Part shown: positions 54,389-61,642 of the stretch, in pieces
How the letters are laid out: each line of letters opens with the position of its first letter
Position numbering within the stretch: position 1 is the first letter of the stretch
From: Flavobacteriaceae bacterium
GTDB taxonomy: Bacteria; Bacteroidota; Bacteroidia; Flavobacteriales; Flavobacteriaceae
Assembly (NCBI GenBank): GCA_021648755.1
Contig: JAKISG010000008.1
Coordinates: 21,023 to 85,022, forward strand
Direction of reading: 5' to 3'
Length of the DNA: 64,000 nucleotides
Translations under genes and position numbers: made by a program
The notes under the pieces: model-generated
The model's input: only the letters and a program-made list of their open reading frames with translations
What the model was told of the DNA's origin: nothing
Database searches by the model: none

Positions 54389-54443
54389 TATAAATTATAT
54401 AACAGATTGATTATTAATAAATCAATCATAAAAAAGTATTAAA

Positions 54444-55079
54444 ATGAAGATAATTAAAAAAACCCAAAGATTAGTGGCAATATTTTTAACATCTGTATTT
54501 ATGTTACCAATGATTTATTCTTGTACGCAAGAAGGTTTAAGAGTTAACCAAAATAGTTTGGATTACAAAAAGAAAGCTGAATATATTTTTAAATCAGTTA
54601 AAATTCTCGAAACTCATCTGGCTAAATCATATCAAAATAGAACTGATAGTAGTTATGAAATAACACAAGAACTAGTAGACGAATATGCAGTTTTATTAGG
54701 TCATGAAGAAGGTTCAATTAGTTTAGAATTAGTAGAAGAAGTTATAGTAAAATATGCTGATGTTATAGATAGAGGATATGAACAGGTATTAGAAGATTAC
54801 GATTTAACAGATTTTGCAAAATTATCTTTTAAAGATATAGCTGAAGGAAATTGGATAGAAGATTTAGAAAGCAATCCAAATTATAATAATTTGAGTTTAA
54901 ATGAAAAAGAAATGTTATCAGTTGCAAATGCTTATTCATACGAGTTAATCTCAAAGGATTTTGATCCTGGATCAAGCGTTGGAGCTTTTATTGGTTTAAT
55001 TGTGGGTGGATTTATTTGTAATTTTTGGTGTGTAATTGGAGGTGCTATAGTTGGAGCTATTGTTGGGTCTTCTAAATAG
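54444..55079 (+). CDS. Lipoprotein with C-terminal glycine-zipper segment
   Basis: Unrecognised 211-residue protein. A signal peptide ends at a lipobox (MIYSC, Cys27). The middle (about 38-170) is helical and acidic with no known domain. The last 35 residues (about 175-211) are a hydrophobic, glycine-rich segment with GxxxG spacing (VGAFIGLIVGG, IGGAIVGAIVG) and two Cys. Glycine zippers occur in membrane-inserting bacteriocins, toxins and oligomeric channel proteins, as well as in ordinary envelope proteins. It is probably the first gene of a three-gene operon, 27 bases before the next. Confidence 0.65.
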   Translation: MKIIKKTQRLVAIFLTSVFMLPMIYSCTQEGLRVNQNSLDYKKKAEYIFKSVKILETHLAKSYQNRTDSSYEITQELVDEYAVLLGHEEGSISLELVEEVIVKYADVIDRGYEQVLEDYDLTDFAKLSFKDIAEGNWIEDLESNPNYNNLSLNEKEMLSVANAYSYELISKDFDPGSSVGAFIGLIVGGFICNFWCVIGGAIVGAIVGSSK

Positions 55080-55106
55080 TAGTATATTAATTAAAAAGTG
55101 ATAAAT

Positions 55107-55730
55107 ATGAAACATAATTTTTATTTTATTTTAATCTTTCTTTCTTTTAACTCTACCTTTTTGTTTTCACAAGATGAAACTCAAGTAAACCAAAAAGGCG
55201 AATGGATTTTTGTAAATAATATTGGTTTTGCTACACTAGAGGCAGAAAATACTTTCAAGATAAATGTAACAGCTTTTGAAGGACTTATTGCTAAAGAACT
55301 AATACTTAATAATAAAGTATCTCTAATTATTGGAATTGAACATTTAAGAATAAAAGGAGATTTTAACAGTGCCGATAATCAATTATTTATAACTAACAAC
55401 TATATAGCTATTCCAGTTACTGCAAGATTGTTTTTAAGCAGAGAACAAAAAATGACAATATTTGTAGATTTAGGCATTTATGGTTCATATCTTCATAAAT
55501 CAAGAGTAGAAGATATTACTAATAATGTTAGTAATACAGAAAAGGATTTGGGTACAAATTTTGGTTTTCAAGCAAATATTGGTGCAAGATATAAAATTAG
55601 CAAAAAATTGAGTATTAGTTTTGGAATAAAATCTAAAACCGATGTTTTAAATAGCTCTAAAAGTTCAGTTCAAGAATTTAAAGTTACCGACTTTTACGCT
55701 TTTCAATTTGGATTAGGTCTAACGTTATAG
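55107..55730 (+). CDS. Outer-membrane beta-barrel-type protein
   Basis: A 207-residue exported protein. Signal peptide about 1-19 (ends FSQ). The rest is alternating hydrophobic/polar strands (FKINVTAFEGLIAKEL, TIFVDLGIYGSYL, FGFQANIGARYKI, FYAFQFGLGLTL) that end in LTL, as is typical of a PorT/opacity-like eight-stranded barrel. I place the start at the ATG at 55107; a GTG three codons upstream is also in frame but would add nothing to the signal. The family is general and does not tell the function. It sits 27 bases after the lipoprotein gene. Confidence 0.7.
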   Translation: MKHNFYFILIFLSFNSTFLFSQDETQVNQKGEWIFVNNIGFATLEAENTFKINVTAFEGLIAKELILNNKVSLIIGIEHLRIKGDFNSADNQLFITNNYIAIPVTARLFLSREQKMTIFVDLGIYGSYLHKSRVEDITNNVSNTEKDLGTNFGFQANIGARYKISKKLSISFGIKSKTDVLNSSKSSVQEFKVTDFYAFQFGLGLTL

Positions 55731-55751
55731 GTTATAAGACAATTGAATAGC

Positions 55752-56393
55752 ATGAAGGTTATTTTGCGTATTAGTGTATTTTTAACACTAATAAATTGTA
55801 AAGATAATTCAAATAGCCTTTTTTGGAAAGATGTACAATTAAACGAAGATCAAGTATATCTTGTTTTTCGTGGTACTAAATCTAAAGAAGGTTTTTTTGC
55901 CAAAGACTTTAATATAAGAGACACTTTAAGTTCACATATTGGTATACTAATAAATGATAAAACTAAATGGGAAATATACCATATTATAGATTTTAAAGAC
56001 AAGAACCGTTCCGATTTTAGGAAACAAAGTTTAAAAGATTTTTTTGATAGCAAAAAAGAAGATATTAATTATGTGAGTTTTTGGGAGATTGATAATATAG
56101 ATTCTAATGAGTTTCAGCAAATAAAAAAAGAACTAAATTACTATTTGGCTAAATTCATTAAATTTGATAAATTATTTACACTAGAGGATTCTACTAAAAT
56201 GTATTGTTCAGAGTTTATTTTTAAAGTATTACATAAAGTTGACTCTATTAATTTTAATTTTCAAACACATAAAAAAAAATTAAACGGTGTTTATGCAACT
56301 TATTTTAGGAAAGATACTTTAGAGTATTATCCAGTAGATGTTTTTCAGAATAATAAAAACATAAGAAAAATAAAGGAGTGGAACTTCAAATAG
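55752..56393 (+). CDS. Predicted lipoprotein hydrolase, permuted papain-like (YiiX type)
   Basis: A 213-residue protein with a short signal ending LTLINC (Cys16, a weak lipobox). The following domain fits the permuted NlpC/P60 (YiiX/YebB) amidase fold: FRGTKS near 39-44, SSHIGI with the candidate catalytic His62, and MYCSEFIF with candidate nucleophile Cys152 and Glu154. Such enzymes cleave amide or ester bonds in cell-wall or lipid substrates; the target here is unknown. I use the ATG at 55752 (a TTG start three codons earlier is possible). It is 21 bases after the barrel gene and completes the cassette. Confidence 0.62.
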   Translation: MKVILRISVFLTLINCKDNSNSLFWKDVQLNEDQVYLVFRGTKSKEGFFAKDFNIRDTLSSHIGILINDKTKWEIYHIIDFKDKNRSDFRKQSLKDFFDSKKEDINYVSFWEIDNIDSNEFQQIKKELNYYLAKFIKFDKLFTLEDSTKMYCSEFIFKVLHKVDSINFNFQTHKKKLNGVYATYFRKDTLEYYPVDVFQNNKNIRKIKEWNFK

Positions 56394-56421
56394 TTCTGAA
56401 TTCAAAATTATTCATTATTAA

Positions 56422-56451
56422 TTGTTAATTGTAAATTAGTTTATATCTTTG
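56422..56451 (+). promoter_or_regulatory. Promoter of rpsU (TTG ... TATCTTTG)
   Basis: TTG at 56422-56424 and TATCTTTG at 56444-56451, separated by 19 bases, fit the Bacteroidota -33/-7 pattern. The ATG is at 56489. Confidence 0.65.
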
Positions 56452-56472
56452 CAACCTGAAATTCTAAAAGAG

Positions 56473-56479
56473 AGGAGGT
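56473..56479 (+). promoter_or_regulatory. Strong Shine-Dalgarno site of rpsU
   Basis: AGGAGGT, 10 bases before the rpsU ATG, fully complementary to the 16S anti-SD end. Other genes in the window lack such a site. In Bacteroidota the anti-SD is normally held by proteins including bS21, and rpsU is a known exception with an SD, fitting self-regulation. Confidence 0.85.
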
Positions 56480-56488
56480 TAAGACACT

Positions 56489-56683
56489 ATGTTAATAATA
56501 CCAATAAAAGAAGGAGAAAATATAGATAGAGCGTTAAAACGTTTTAAAAGAAAGTTTGATAGGACTGGTACAAAGAGGTCTTTACAAACTCGTAAGCAAT
56601 TCAACAAGCCTTCAGTAGTTCGTAGAGCTCAAATTCAAAAAGCGCAATACATACAGCGATTAAGAGATGCAGAAGAAATCTAA
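56489..56683 (+). CDS. rpsU: 30S ribosomal protein bS21
   Basis: Small basic ribosomal protein of 64 residues at the 30S platform near the 3' end of 16S rRNA. The N-terminal IPIKEGENIDRALKRFKRK is diagnostic, and the arginine/lysine-rich helix follows. It has a strong SD, its own promoter and a terminator right after it, so it is a single-gene transcript. Free bS21 may control its own translation. Confidence 0.96.
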   Translation: MLIIPIKEGENIDRALKRFKRKFDRTGTKRSLQTRKQFNKPSVVRRAQIQKAQYIQRLRDAEEI

Positions 56684-57012
56684 AAGCTGTTAAAATATAG
56701 TTTAAAATCCCACAAGCAATTGTGGGATTTTTTTATGCTTAATTATCATTGTTGTTAAATTAAAAATTGGTGCTAATGCTTTAAGGTTATATAAAATGAT
56801 AGATTGTGTGTTTTTTAGAAAGATACATCTTATTTTTTTTATTTTTTTTTCGTTTTCGCCTTTTGCTGAAAACACTATTTTTAAAAACACTGTTTATCAA
56901 TTTGTTAAAATTAAGTCTTTGTTCTTGATTCTAACAGCGAAGCGGTCTTATGTCTTTTGTCAGATTGTATTAAAAGTTTCGTATTTTTATACAGCATTTA
57001 ATTAATAGTTAT
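56684..57012. other. Intergenic region rpsU-xerC
   Basis: Apart from the rpsU terminator nothing is firmly coding. A 69-codon frame at 56796-57005 is Phe/Ile-rich, lacks a plausible start site and overlaps the probable xerC promoter zone (tatttttatac near 56980), so I do not call it a gene. Confidence 0.45.
56704..56731 (+). terminator. Rho-independent terminator of rpsU
   Basis: Stem AAAATCCCACAA / TTGTGGGATTTT (12 bp) with loop GCAA, followed by T to 56734. Confidence 0.9.
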
Positions 57013-57900
57013 ATGTCCTTTAAACCATTTACAGATTATCTTTTATTAGAAAAGAAATATTCTCCACTTACAATAAATGCATATCAAAAAGATTTAGAAA
57101 GTTTTCAAAAACACAATCAAGAACAGTTTGATGAAATTAATATTAAAACTGTTAATTATTCTCAAATTAGAAGTTGGATTATATGTCTTGTTGAAGATGG
57201 AATAGCAAACAGAAGCATAAACAGAAAAATATCTTCACTAAATACTTATTATAAATTTTTGCTAAAAGTCGATAGCATAGAAGTAAATCCGTTAGCAAAA
57301 CACAGAGCTTTAAAAACAAGTAAAAAAGTACAAATACCATTTTCAGAAAACGAAATTAGTTTGGTCTTAGACGATTTAAATTTCGATGATTCTTTTCAAG
57401 GTGTTAGAGACAAACTTATAATAGAATTATTTTACTCAACAGGAATAAGACGAATAGAATTAGTGCAACTAAAGCTTCAAGATATAGATGTATCAAATCG
57501 CACACTTAAAGTTTTAGGAAAAAGAAATAAAGAACGTCTTTTACCGTTATTAAATTCAGTTATAGAAGCTATTAAAAGGTATTTAATTAAAAGACAAGAG
57601 CTCCAAATTATTAATGATAAAGCGTATTTGTTTTTAACTAAAAAAGGAGTTAAAATTTATGAAACTCTTGTGTACCGAATAATAAATGATTATTTTAGTA
57701 AAGCATCCACAAAAGTAAAAAAGAGTCCACATATTTTAAGGCACTCATTTGCGACTCACTTGCTTAATCAAGGTGCCGATTTAAATGCTGTAAAAGAACT
57801 ACTTGGTCATTCCAGTTTGGCTGCAACACAAATTTATACTCATAATAGTATTGCAGAACTAAAAAAAGTTTATGATAAAACACATCCAAGAAATAAATAA
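57013..57900 (+). CDS. xerC: Tyrosine recombinase, XerC/XerD type
   Basis: Site-specific recombinase that resolves chromosome dimers at dif. 295 residues. The N-terminal SAM-like DNA-binding domain (about 1-90) is followed by the catalytic domain with Arg146 (TGIRRIEL), Lys170, His240 and Arg243 (HILRHSFATH), His266 (LLGHSS) and nucleophile Tyr275 (QIYTH). All six catalytic residues are present. Whether it is XerC or XerD is not certain, and no dif-like site was looked up. It is not next to any mobile element, so a housekeeping role is likely. Confidence 0.9.
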   Translation: MSFKPFTDYLLLEKKYSPLTINAYQKDLESFQKHNQEQFDEINIKTVNYSQIRSWIICLVEDGIANRSINRKISSLNTYYKFLLKVDSIEVNPLAKHRALKTSKKVQIPFSENEISLVLDDLNFDDSFQGVRDKLIIELFYSTGIRRIELVQLKLQDIDVSNRTLKVLGKRNKERLLPLLNSVIEAIKRYLIKRQELQIINDKAYLFLTKKGVKIYETLVYRIINDYFSKASTKVKKSPHILRHSFATHLLNQGADLNAVKELLGHSSLAATQIYTHNSIAELKKVYDKTHPRNK

Positions 57901-58006
57901 TCAAAAAAAAGTAGAGGATGAAACGAGCAAACTATAATTTTTATACTTAAGGAAATAATTAATAGCGAACAGCATATGACCATTAAAAAACAATAAATCT
58001 AAACAT

Positions 58007-58306
58007 ATGAAAGTAAACACACAATCCGTTAACTTTAATGCAGACCAGAAATTAATTGATTTTATCCAACAAAGAATGAATAAATTAGATCAGTATTATG
58101 ACAAAGTCATAAAAACAGATGTACTTTTAAAATTAGAAAATACAAGTGATAAACAGAATAAAATATTTGAAGCAAAAATAAGCGTGCCAGGAGATAGTTT
58201 TGTAGTAAAAAAGGTTTGCAAAACATTTGAAGAAGGAGTAGATTCCGCAGTAAATTCATTAGTAAGACAATTAAGAAAACGCAAAGAAAAATTTAGAGCA
58301 TATTAA
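58007..58306 (+). CDS. hpf: Ribosome hibernation-promoting factor (HPF/RaiA)
   Basis: A 99-residue short-form HPF that binds the 30S subunit at the mRNA and tRNA sites and stabilises idle ribosomes. Alternating strand-helix pattern (VKTDVLLKLEN, EAKISVPGDSFVVKKVCKTFEEGVDSAVNSL) and the basic C-terminus (RKRKEKFRAY) match the family. It is 106 bases after xerC. Confidence 0.9.
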   Translation: MKVNTQSVNFNADQKLIDFIQQRMNKLDQYYDKVIKTDVLLKLENTSDKQNKIFEAKISVPGDSFVVKKVCKTFEEGVDSAVNSLVRQLRKRKEKFRAY

Positions 58307-58330
58307 TAGCGAAAATTTTCTAAAAAATGT

Positions 58331-58360
58331 TTTGATTCAAAAAATAAATATCTACATTTG
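58331..58360 (+). promoter_or_regulatory. Promoter of the tRNA-tuf region (TTTG-N18-TACATTTG)
   Basis: TTTG at 58331-58334 and TACATTTG at 58353-58360 with an 18-base spacer, the best fit to the Bacteroidota -33/-7 consensus in this window. It precedes the tRNA cluster, but a hairpin terminator follows at once. Confidence 0.8.
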
Positions 58361-58361
58361 C

Positions 58362-58388
58362 AGTCCGTTAGAAATAGCGGACTTTTTT
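58362..58388 (+). terminator. Promoter-proximal GAAA-loop hairpin with T-run
   Basis: Arms AGTCCGTTA and TAGCGGACT (9 bp, one G-U pair) around a GAAA tetraloop, then TTTTTT. It begins almost at the predicted start of transcription, 21 bases before the first tRNA. It looks like a complete intrinsic terminator or attenuator. Confidence 0.8.
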
Positions 58389-58409
58389 ATTGCAAAAAAG
58401 TGAAGAAAA

Positions 58410-58483
58410 GCCGATGTAGCTCAGCTGGCTAGAGCAGCTGATTTGTAATCAGCAGGTCGTGGGTTCGAGTCCCTCCATCGGCT
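58410..58483 (+). tRNA. tRNA-Thr (TGT)
   Basis: 74 bases with a 7-bp acceptor stem (GCCGATG / CATCGGC), discriminator T, and anticodon loop TTTGTAA giving anticodon TGT (codon ACA). CCA is not encoded. Confidence 0.95.
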
Positions 58484-58512
58484 CGAGTTCTTTAAAAGAG
58501 TGGATTTTTATT

Positions 58513-58594
58513 GGGGAGATACTCAAGCGGCCAACGAGGACAGACTGTAAATCTGTTGACTACGTCTTCGCAGGTTCGAATCCTGCTCTCCCCA
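58513..58594 (+). tRNA. tRNA-Tyr (GTA)
   Basis: 82 bases with acceptor GGGGAGA / TCTCCCC, discriminator A, a long variable arm as in bacterial tRNA-Tyr, and loop CTGTAAA giving anticodon GTA. Confidence 0.95.
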
Positions 58595-58602
58595 CATATT
58601 AA

Positions 58603-58627
58603 AATTCTGAATTTTGAATTCAGAATT
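58603..58627. repeat. AT-rich 11-bp inverted repeat between tRNAs
   Basis: AATTCTGAATT / AATTCAGAATT around TTG, in the spacer between tRNA-Tyr and tRNA-Gly. It has no T-run and is probably a processing hairpin or an intergenic repeat. Confidence 0.6.
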
Positions 58628-58632
58628 AAAAT

Positions 58633-58705
58633 GCGGGAGTAGCTCAGTTGGTAGAGCGTCAGCCTTCCAAGCTGAATGTCGCCGGTTCGAACCCGGTCTC
58701 CCGCT
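58633..58705 (+). tRNA. tRNA-Gly (TCC)
   Basis: 73 bases, acceptor GCGGGAG / CTCCCGC, discriminator T, loop CTTCCAA giving anticodon TCC (codon GGA). It is the substrate of the glycyl-tRNA synthetase at 35633. Confidence 0.95.
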
Positions 58706-58819
58706 CAAAGAGCTAACTGTCGTCACGCAAAAACGCTTGACCTCTTTGCTCTAAATATTTGCGAGTTATGATGTGCGAATTTCAATCGTAAATCTTAAAT
58801 CGGCAATCGTAAATGAAAA

Positions 58820-58891
58820 GCCGGTGTAGCTCAGGGGTAGAGCGTTTCCTTGGTAAGGAAGAGGTCACGGGTTCAAATCCCGTCATTGGCT
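58820..58891 (+). tRNA. tRNA-Thr (GGT)
   Basis: 72 bases, acceptor GCCGGTG / CATTGGC with one G-T pair, discriminator T, loop TTGGTAA giving anticodon GGT (codons ACC/ACT). Confidence 0.94.
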
Positions 58892-58954
58892 CTTTTATAA
58901 TTAAAAATTTTGAACACTAATATTATTATATAACTAAAGATTAAATTTTAAATC

Positions 58955-60139
58955 ATGGCAAAAGAACATTTTGATCGATCCAAACCACACTTAAATATAG
59001 GTACAATTGGACACGTTGACCACGGGAAAACTACTTTAACAGCTGCTATTACTGTTGTATTAGCAGAAAAAGGACTTTCTGAAGTTACAGGTTTTGACCA
59101 AATCGATAACGCTCCAGAAGAAAAAGAAAGAGGTATTACAATTAATACTGCTCACGTAGAATACCAAACAGCAAATCGTCACTATGCACATGTTGACTGT
59201 CCAGGTCACGCAGATTATGTGAAGAATATGGTTACAGGTGCTGCACAAATGGATGGTGCAATTATAGTTGTAGCTGCAACAGATGGGCCAATGCCTCAAA
59301 CAAGAGAGCATATCTTATTAGGTCGTCAGGTAGGTATTCCTAGATTAGTTGTTTTCATGAATAAAGTAGATATGGTAGATGATGACGAACTATTAGAACT
59401 TGTAGAAATGGAAATTAGAGAGCTATTATCTTTCTACGATTATGATGGTGATAACACTCCTGTAATTATGGGATCTGCTTTAGGTGCTCTAAACAAAGAG
59501 CCTAAATGGATGGAAAAAATTATGGAGTTGATGGATGCTGTTGATACTTGGATTGAATTACCTAAACGTGATGTTGAAAAAGATTTCTTGATGCCTATCG
59601 AAGATGTATTCTCTATTACAGGTCGTGGTACTGTAGCAACAGGTCGTATTGAAACTGGTGTTGCAAATACAGGAGATGCTGTAGATATTATTGGTATGGG
59701 AGCAGAAAAATTAACTTCAGTAGTTACAGGAGTTGAGATGTTCCGTAAAATATTAGATAGAGGAGAAGCTGGAGATAATGTAGGTATTTTATTAAGAGGT
59801 ATAGAGAAAACTGAAATTAAAAGAGGTATGGTAATCTGTAAACCAGGTTCTGTAACTCCTCACGCTAATTTTAAAGCTGAAGTTTATATCCTTAAGAAAG
59901 AAGAAGGTGGACGTCATACACCATTCCATAATAACTATCGTCCACAATTTTATGTGCGTACAACAGATGTAACTGGTAATATTGCTTTACCTGATGGAGT
60001 TGAAATGGTTATGCCTGGAGATAACTTAACTATTACTGTAGAATTACATCAAGCAATTGCCATGAACGTTGGTTTACGTTTTGCAATTAGAGAAGGTGGT
60101 AGAACAGTTGGAGCAGGTCAGGTTACTGAGATTTTATAG
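58955..60139 (+). CDS. tuf: Elongation factor Tu
   Basis: GTPase that brings aminoacyl-tRNA to the ribosome, 394 residues. G1 motif GHVDHGKT is at 19-26, G3 DCPGH near 81-85 and G4 NKVD near 136-139; domains 2 and 3 are complete to the GAGQVTEIL end. Placing tuf after four tRNAs and before tRNA-Trp and secE is a common bacterial order. A hairpin at 60166 separates it from tRNA-Trp. Confidence 0.98.
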   Translation: MAKEHFDRSKPHLNIGTIGHVDHGKTTLTAAITVVLAEKGLSEVTGFDQIDNAPEEKERGITINTAHVEYQTANRHYAHVDCPGHADYVKNMVTGAAQMDGAIIVVAATDGPMPQTREHILLGRQVGIPRLVVFMNKVDMVDDDELLELVEMEIRELLSFYDYDGDNTPVIMGSALGALNKEPKWMEKIMELMDAVDTWIELPKRDVEKDFLMPIEDVFSITGRGTVATGRIETGVANTGDAVDIIGMGAEKLTSVVTGVEMFRKILDRGEAGDNVGILLRGIEKTEIKRGMVICKPGSVTPHANFKAEVYILKKEEGGRHTPFHNNYRPQFYVRTTDVTGNIALPDGVEMVMPGDNLTITVELHQAIAMNVGLRFAIREGGRTVGAGQVTEIL

Positions 60140-60165
60140 TAAATTAGAATTTGTAATATAGAGTG

Positions 60166-60194
60166 AAGGTGTTTCGATTTTTCCGAAATACCTT
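60166..60194 (+). other. Hairpin between tuf and tRNA-Trp
   Basis: Arms AAGGTGTTTCG and CGAAATACCTT (11 bp with one G-U pair) around a 7-base loop. There is no T-run after it, so a processing site or mRNA-end stabiliser is more likely than full termination. Confidence 0.65.
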
Positions 60195-60205
60195 GACTTA
60201 TATTT

Positions 60206-60278
60206 ACGGGTTTAGCTCAGTTGGTAGAGCACTGGTCTCCAAAACCAGGTGTCGGGAGTTCGAGTCTCTCAACCCGTG
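60206..60278 (+). tRNA. tRNA-Trp (CCA)
   Basis: 73 bases, acceptor ACGGGTT / AACCCGT, discriminator G, loop CTCCAAA giving anticodon CCA (codon TGG). Confidence 0.96.
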
Positions 60279-60350
60279 CAAAACAAAACACGAGGCGAGA
60301 AGTTTGTTCCGAGTGAAGTTGAGTTAACCTCTCAGAAAATATAAAAATAG

Positions 60351-60545
60351 ATGGCAGGAATAATAAATTATATTAAAGAGTCTTTTGAAGAATTAAAAAG
60401 TCATGTTTCTTGGACTCCATGGGCAGAAGCACAGAATTTAACAGTTTTAGTAGCTGTATTTTCAATTATTTTTTCTTTAGCTATTTGGGGTGTTGATACG
60501 GTTTTTAGTGGAGTTATAAAAGAATATTTTAACTGGATTAAATAA
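60351..60545 (+). CDS. secE: Preprotein translocase subunit SecE
   Basis: Essential membrane partner of SecY, 64 residues with one transmembrane helix (about 30-50). The amphipathic SFEELKSHVSWTPWAEA segment (11-27) is typical. Single-helix forms are normal outside enterobacteria. It lies 11 bases before nusG and is co-transcribed with it. Confidence 0.94.
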   Translation: MAGIINYIKESFEELKSHVSWTPWAEAQNLTVLVAVFSIIFSLAIWGVDTVFSGVIKEYFNWIK

Positions 60546-60556
60546 GCTTACTAGTA

Positions 60557-61114
60557 ATGTCAGAAAATAGTATTGAAAAAAAATGGTATGTTGTTAGAGC
60601 TGTAAGTGGGCAAGAAAACAAGATTAAAACCTATATAGAAAATGAAATTTCTAGATTAGGATTAGGAGATTTTGTCGAACAAGTTTTAGTCCCAACAGAA
60701 AGAGTGATTCAGATTCGTAACGGAAAGAAAATTCATAAAGAAAAAGTCTTTTTCCCAGGTTATATAATGATTCAGGCAAATTTAAGTGGTGAGATACCTC
60801 ATATTATTAAATCGATAACTAACGTAATTGGTTTTCTAGGAGAAACTAAAGGAGGAGATCCTGTACCATTAAGACTATCTGAAGTTAATAGAATGTTAGG
60901 TAAGGTTGATGAATTAGCTCTTCAAGCAGACTCTAATGTTGTAATTCCTTTTATAAAAGGAGAAACGGTTAAAGTTATTGATGGTCCATTTAATGGATTT
61001 GATGGAACTATAGAGAAAATAAATGAAGAAAAGCGTAAGCTTGAAGTAATGGTTAAGATTTTTGGAAGAAAAACACCATTAGAGTTAAGTTATATGCAAG
61101 TAGAAAAAGTATAA
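60557..61114 (+). CDS. nusG: Transcription termination/antitermination factor NusG
   Basis: RNA-polymerase-binding factor of 185 residues. N-terminal NGN domain (about 8-120; KKWYVVRAVSGQE, FFPGYIMIQ) and C-terminal KOW domain (about 130-183; GETVKVIDGPFNGFDG). It follows secE by 11 bases and precedes rplK by 70, the standard order. Confidence 0.96.
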   Translation: MSENSIEKKWYVVRAVSGQENKIKTYIENEISRLGLGDFVEQVLVPTERVIQIRNGKKIHKEKVFFPGYIMIQANLSGEIPHIIKSITNVIGFLGETKGGDPVPLRLSEVNRMLGKVDELALQADSNVVIPFIKGETVKVIDGPFNGFDGTIEKINEEKRKLEVMVKIFGRKTPLELSYMQVEKV

Positions 61115-61184
61115 TAATTGTTACATTACATAGATGTGTTTTAAAGCTTCCAATTTTAAATCATTTTCAAACTAAATTATTAAA

Positions 61185-61625
61185 ATGGCAAAAGAAGTAA
61201 GTAAAGTAGTTAAACTACAAGTAAGGGGAGGTGCAGCGAATCCGTCGCCACCAGTTGGACCCGCTTTAGGAGCTGCTGGAGTTAATATAATGGAGTTCTG
61301 TAAGCAGTTTAATGCTAGAACTCAAGATAAATCAGGTAAAATATTACCTGTTGCTATTACTGTTTACAAAGACAAATCTTTTGATTTTGTAATCAAAACT
61401 CCTCCAGCTGCTGCACAATTATTAGAAGCAGCCAAAACCAAAAAAGGTTCTGGTGAGCCTAATAGAATTAAAGTAGCAAAAGTGTCTTGGGATCAAGTAA
61501 GAACAATCGCTGAAGATAAAATGGTAGATTTAAATGCATTTACTGTGGAATCTGCAATGAAGATGATAGCAGGTACTGCTAGGTCTATGGGTATTAACGT
61601 AAAAGGTGGTCAAGCCCCTAATTAA
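61185..61625 (+). CDS. rplK: 50S ribosomal protein uL11
   Basis: 146 residues, binds 23S rRNA at the GTPase-associated centre. Proline-rich ANPSPPVGPALGAAGVNIMEFCKQFNA is diagnostic in parts. Part of secE-nusG-rplKAJL-rpoB. Confidence 0.97.
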   Translation: MAKEVSKVVKLQVRGGAANPSPPVGPALGAAGVNIMEFCKQFNARTQDKSGKILPVAITVYKDKSFDFVIKTPPAAAQLLEAAKTKKGSGEPNRIKVAKVSWDQVRTIAEDKMVDLNAFTVESAMKMIAGTARSMGINVKGGQAPN

Positions 61626-61642
61626 TCTAAAAATTTTTAAAA

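Larger units (their letters stand above)
53988..54443. other. Intergenic region with palindromes and short repeats
   Basis: This 456-base gap has no convincing gene. It contains a perfect 14-bp palindrome (54170), a (TA)n tract at about 54218-54234, a hairpin with T-run (54308) and four spaced GCTTCTA units (54334-54385) before the lipoprotein gene. Confidence 0.5.

Noticed and set aside
56796..57005. 69-codon open frame between rpsU and xerC
   Set aside because: Phe/Ile-rich, no credible start site, and it covers the likely xerC promoter.
57013..57900. Tyrosine recombinase as a mobile-element integrase next to tRNAs
   Set aside because: No direct repeats of a tRNA 3' end were found and no cargo is present; the neighbours are housekeeping genes, which fits XerC/D.
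58523..58726. 67-codon minus-strand frame
   Set aside because: Antisense to tRNA-Tyr and tRNA-Gly; a tRNA shadow.
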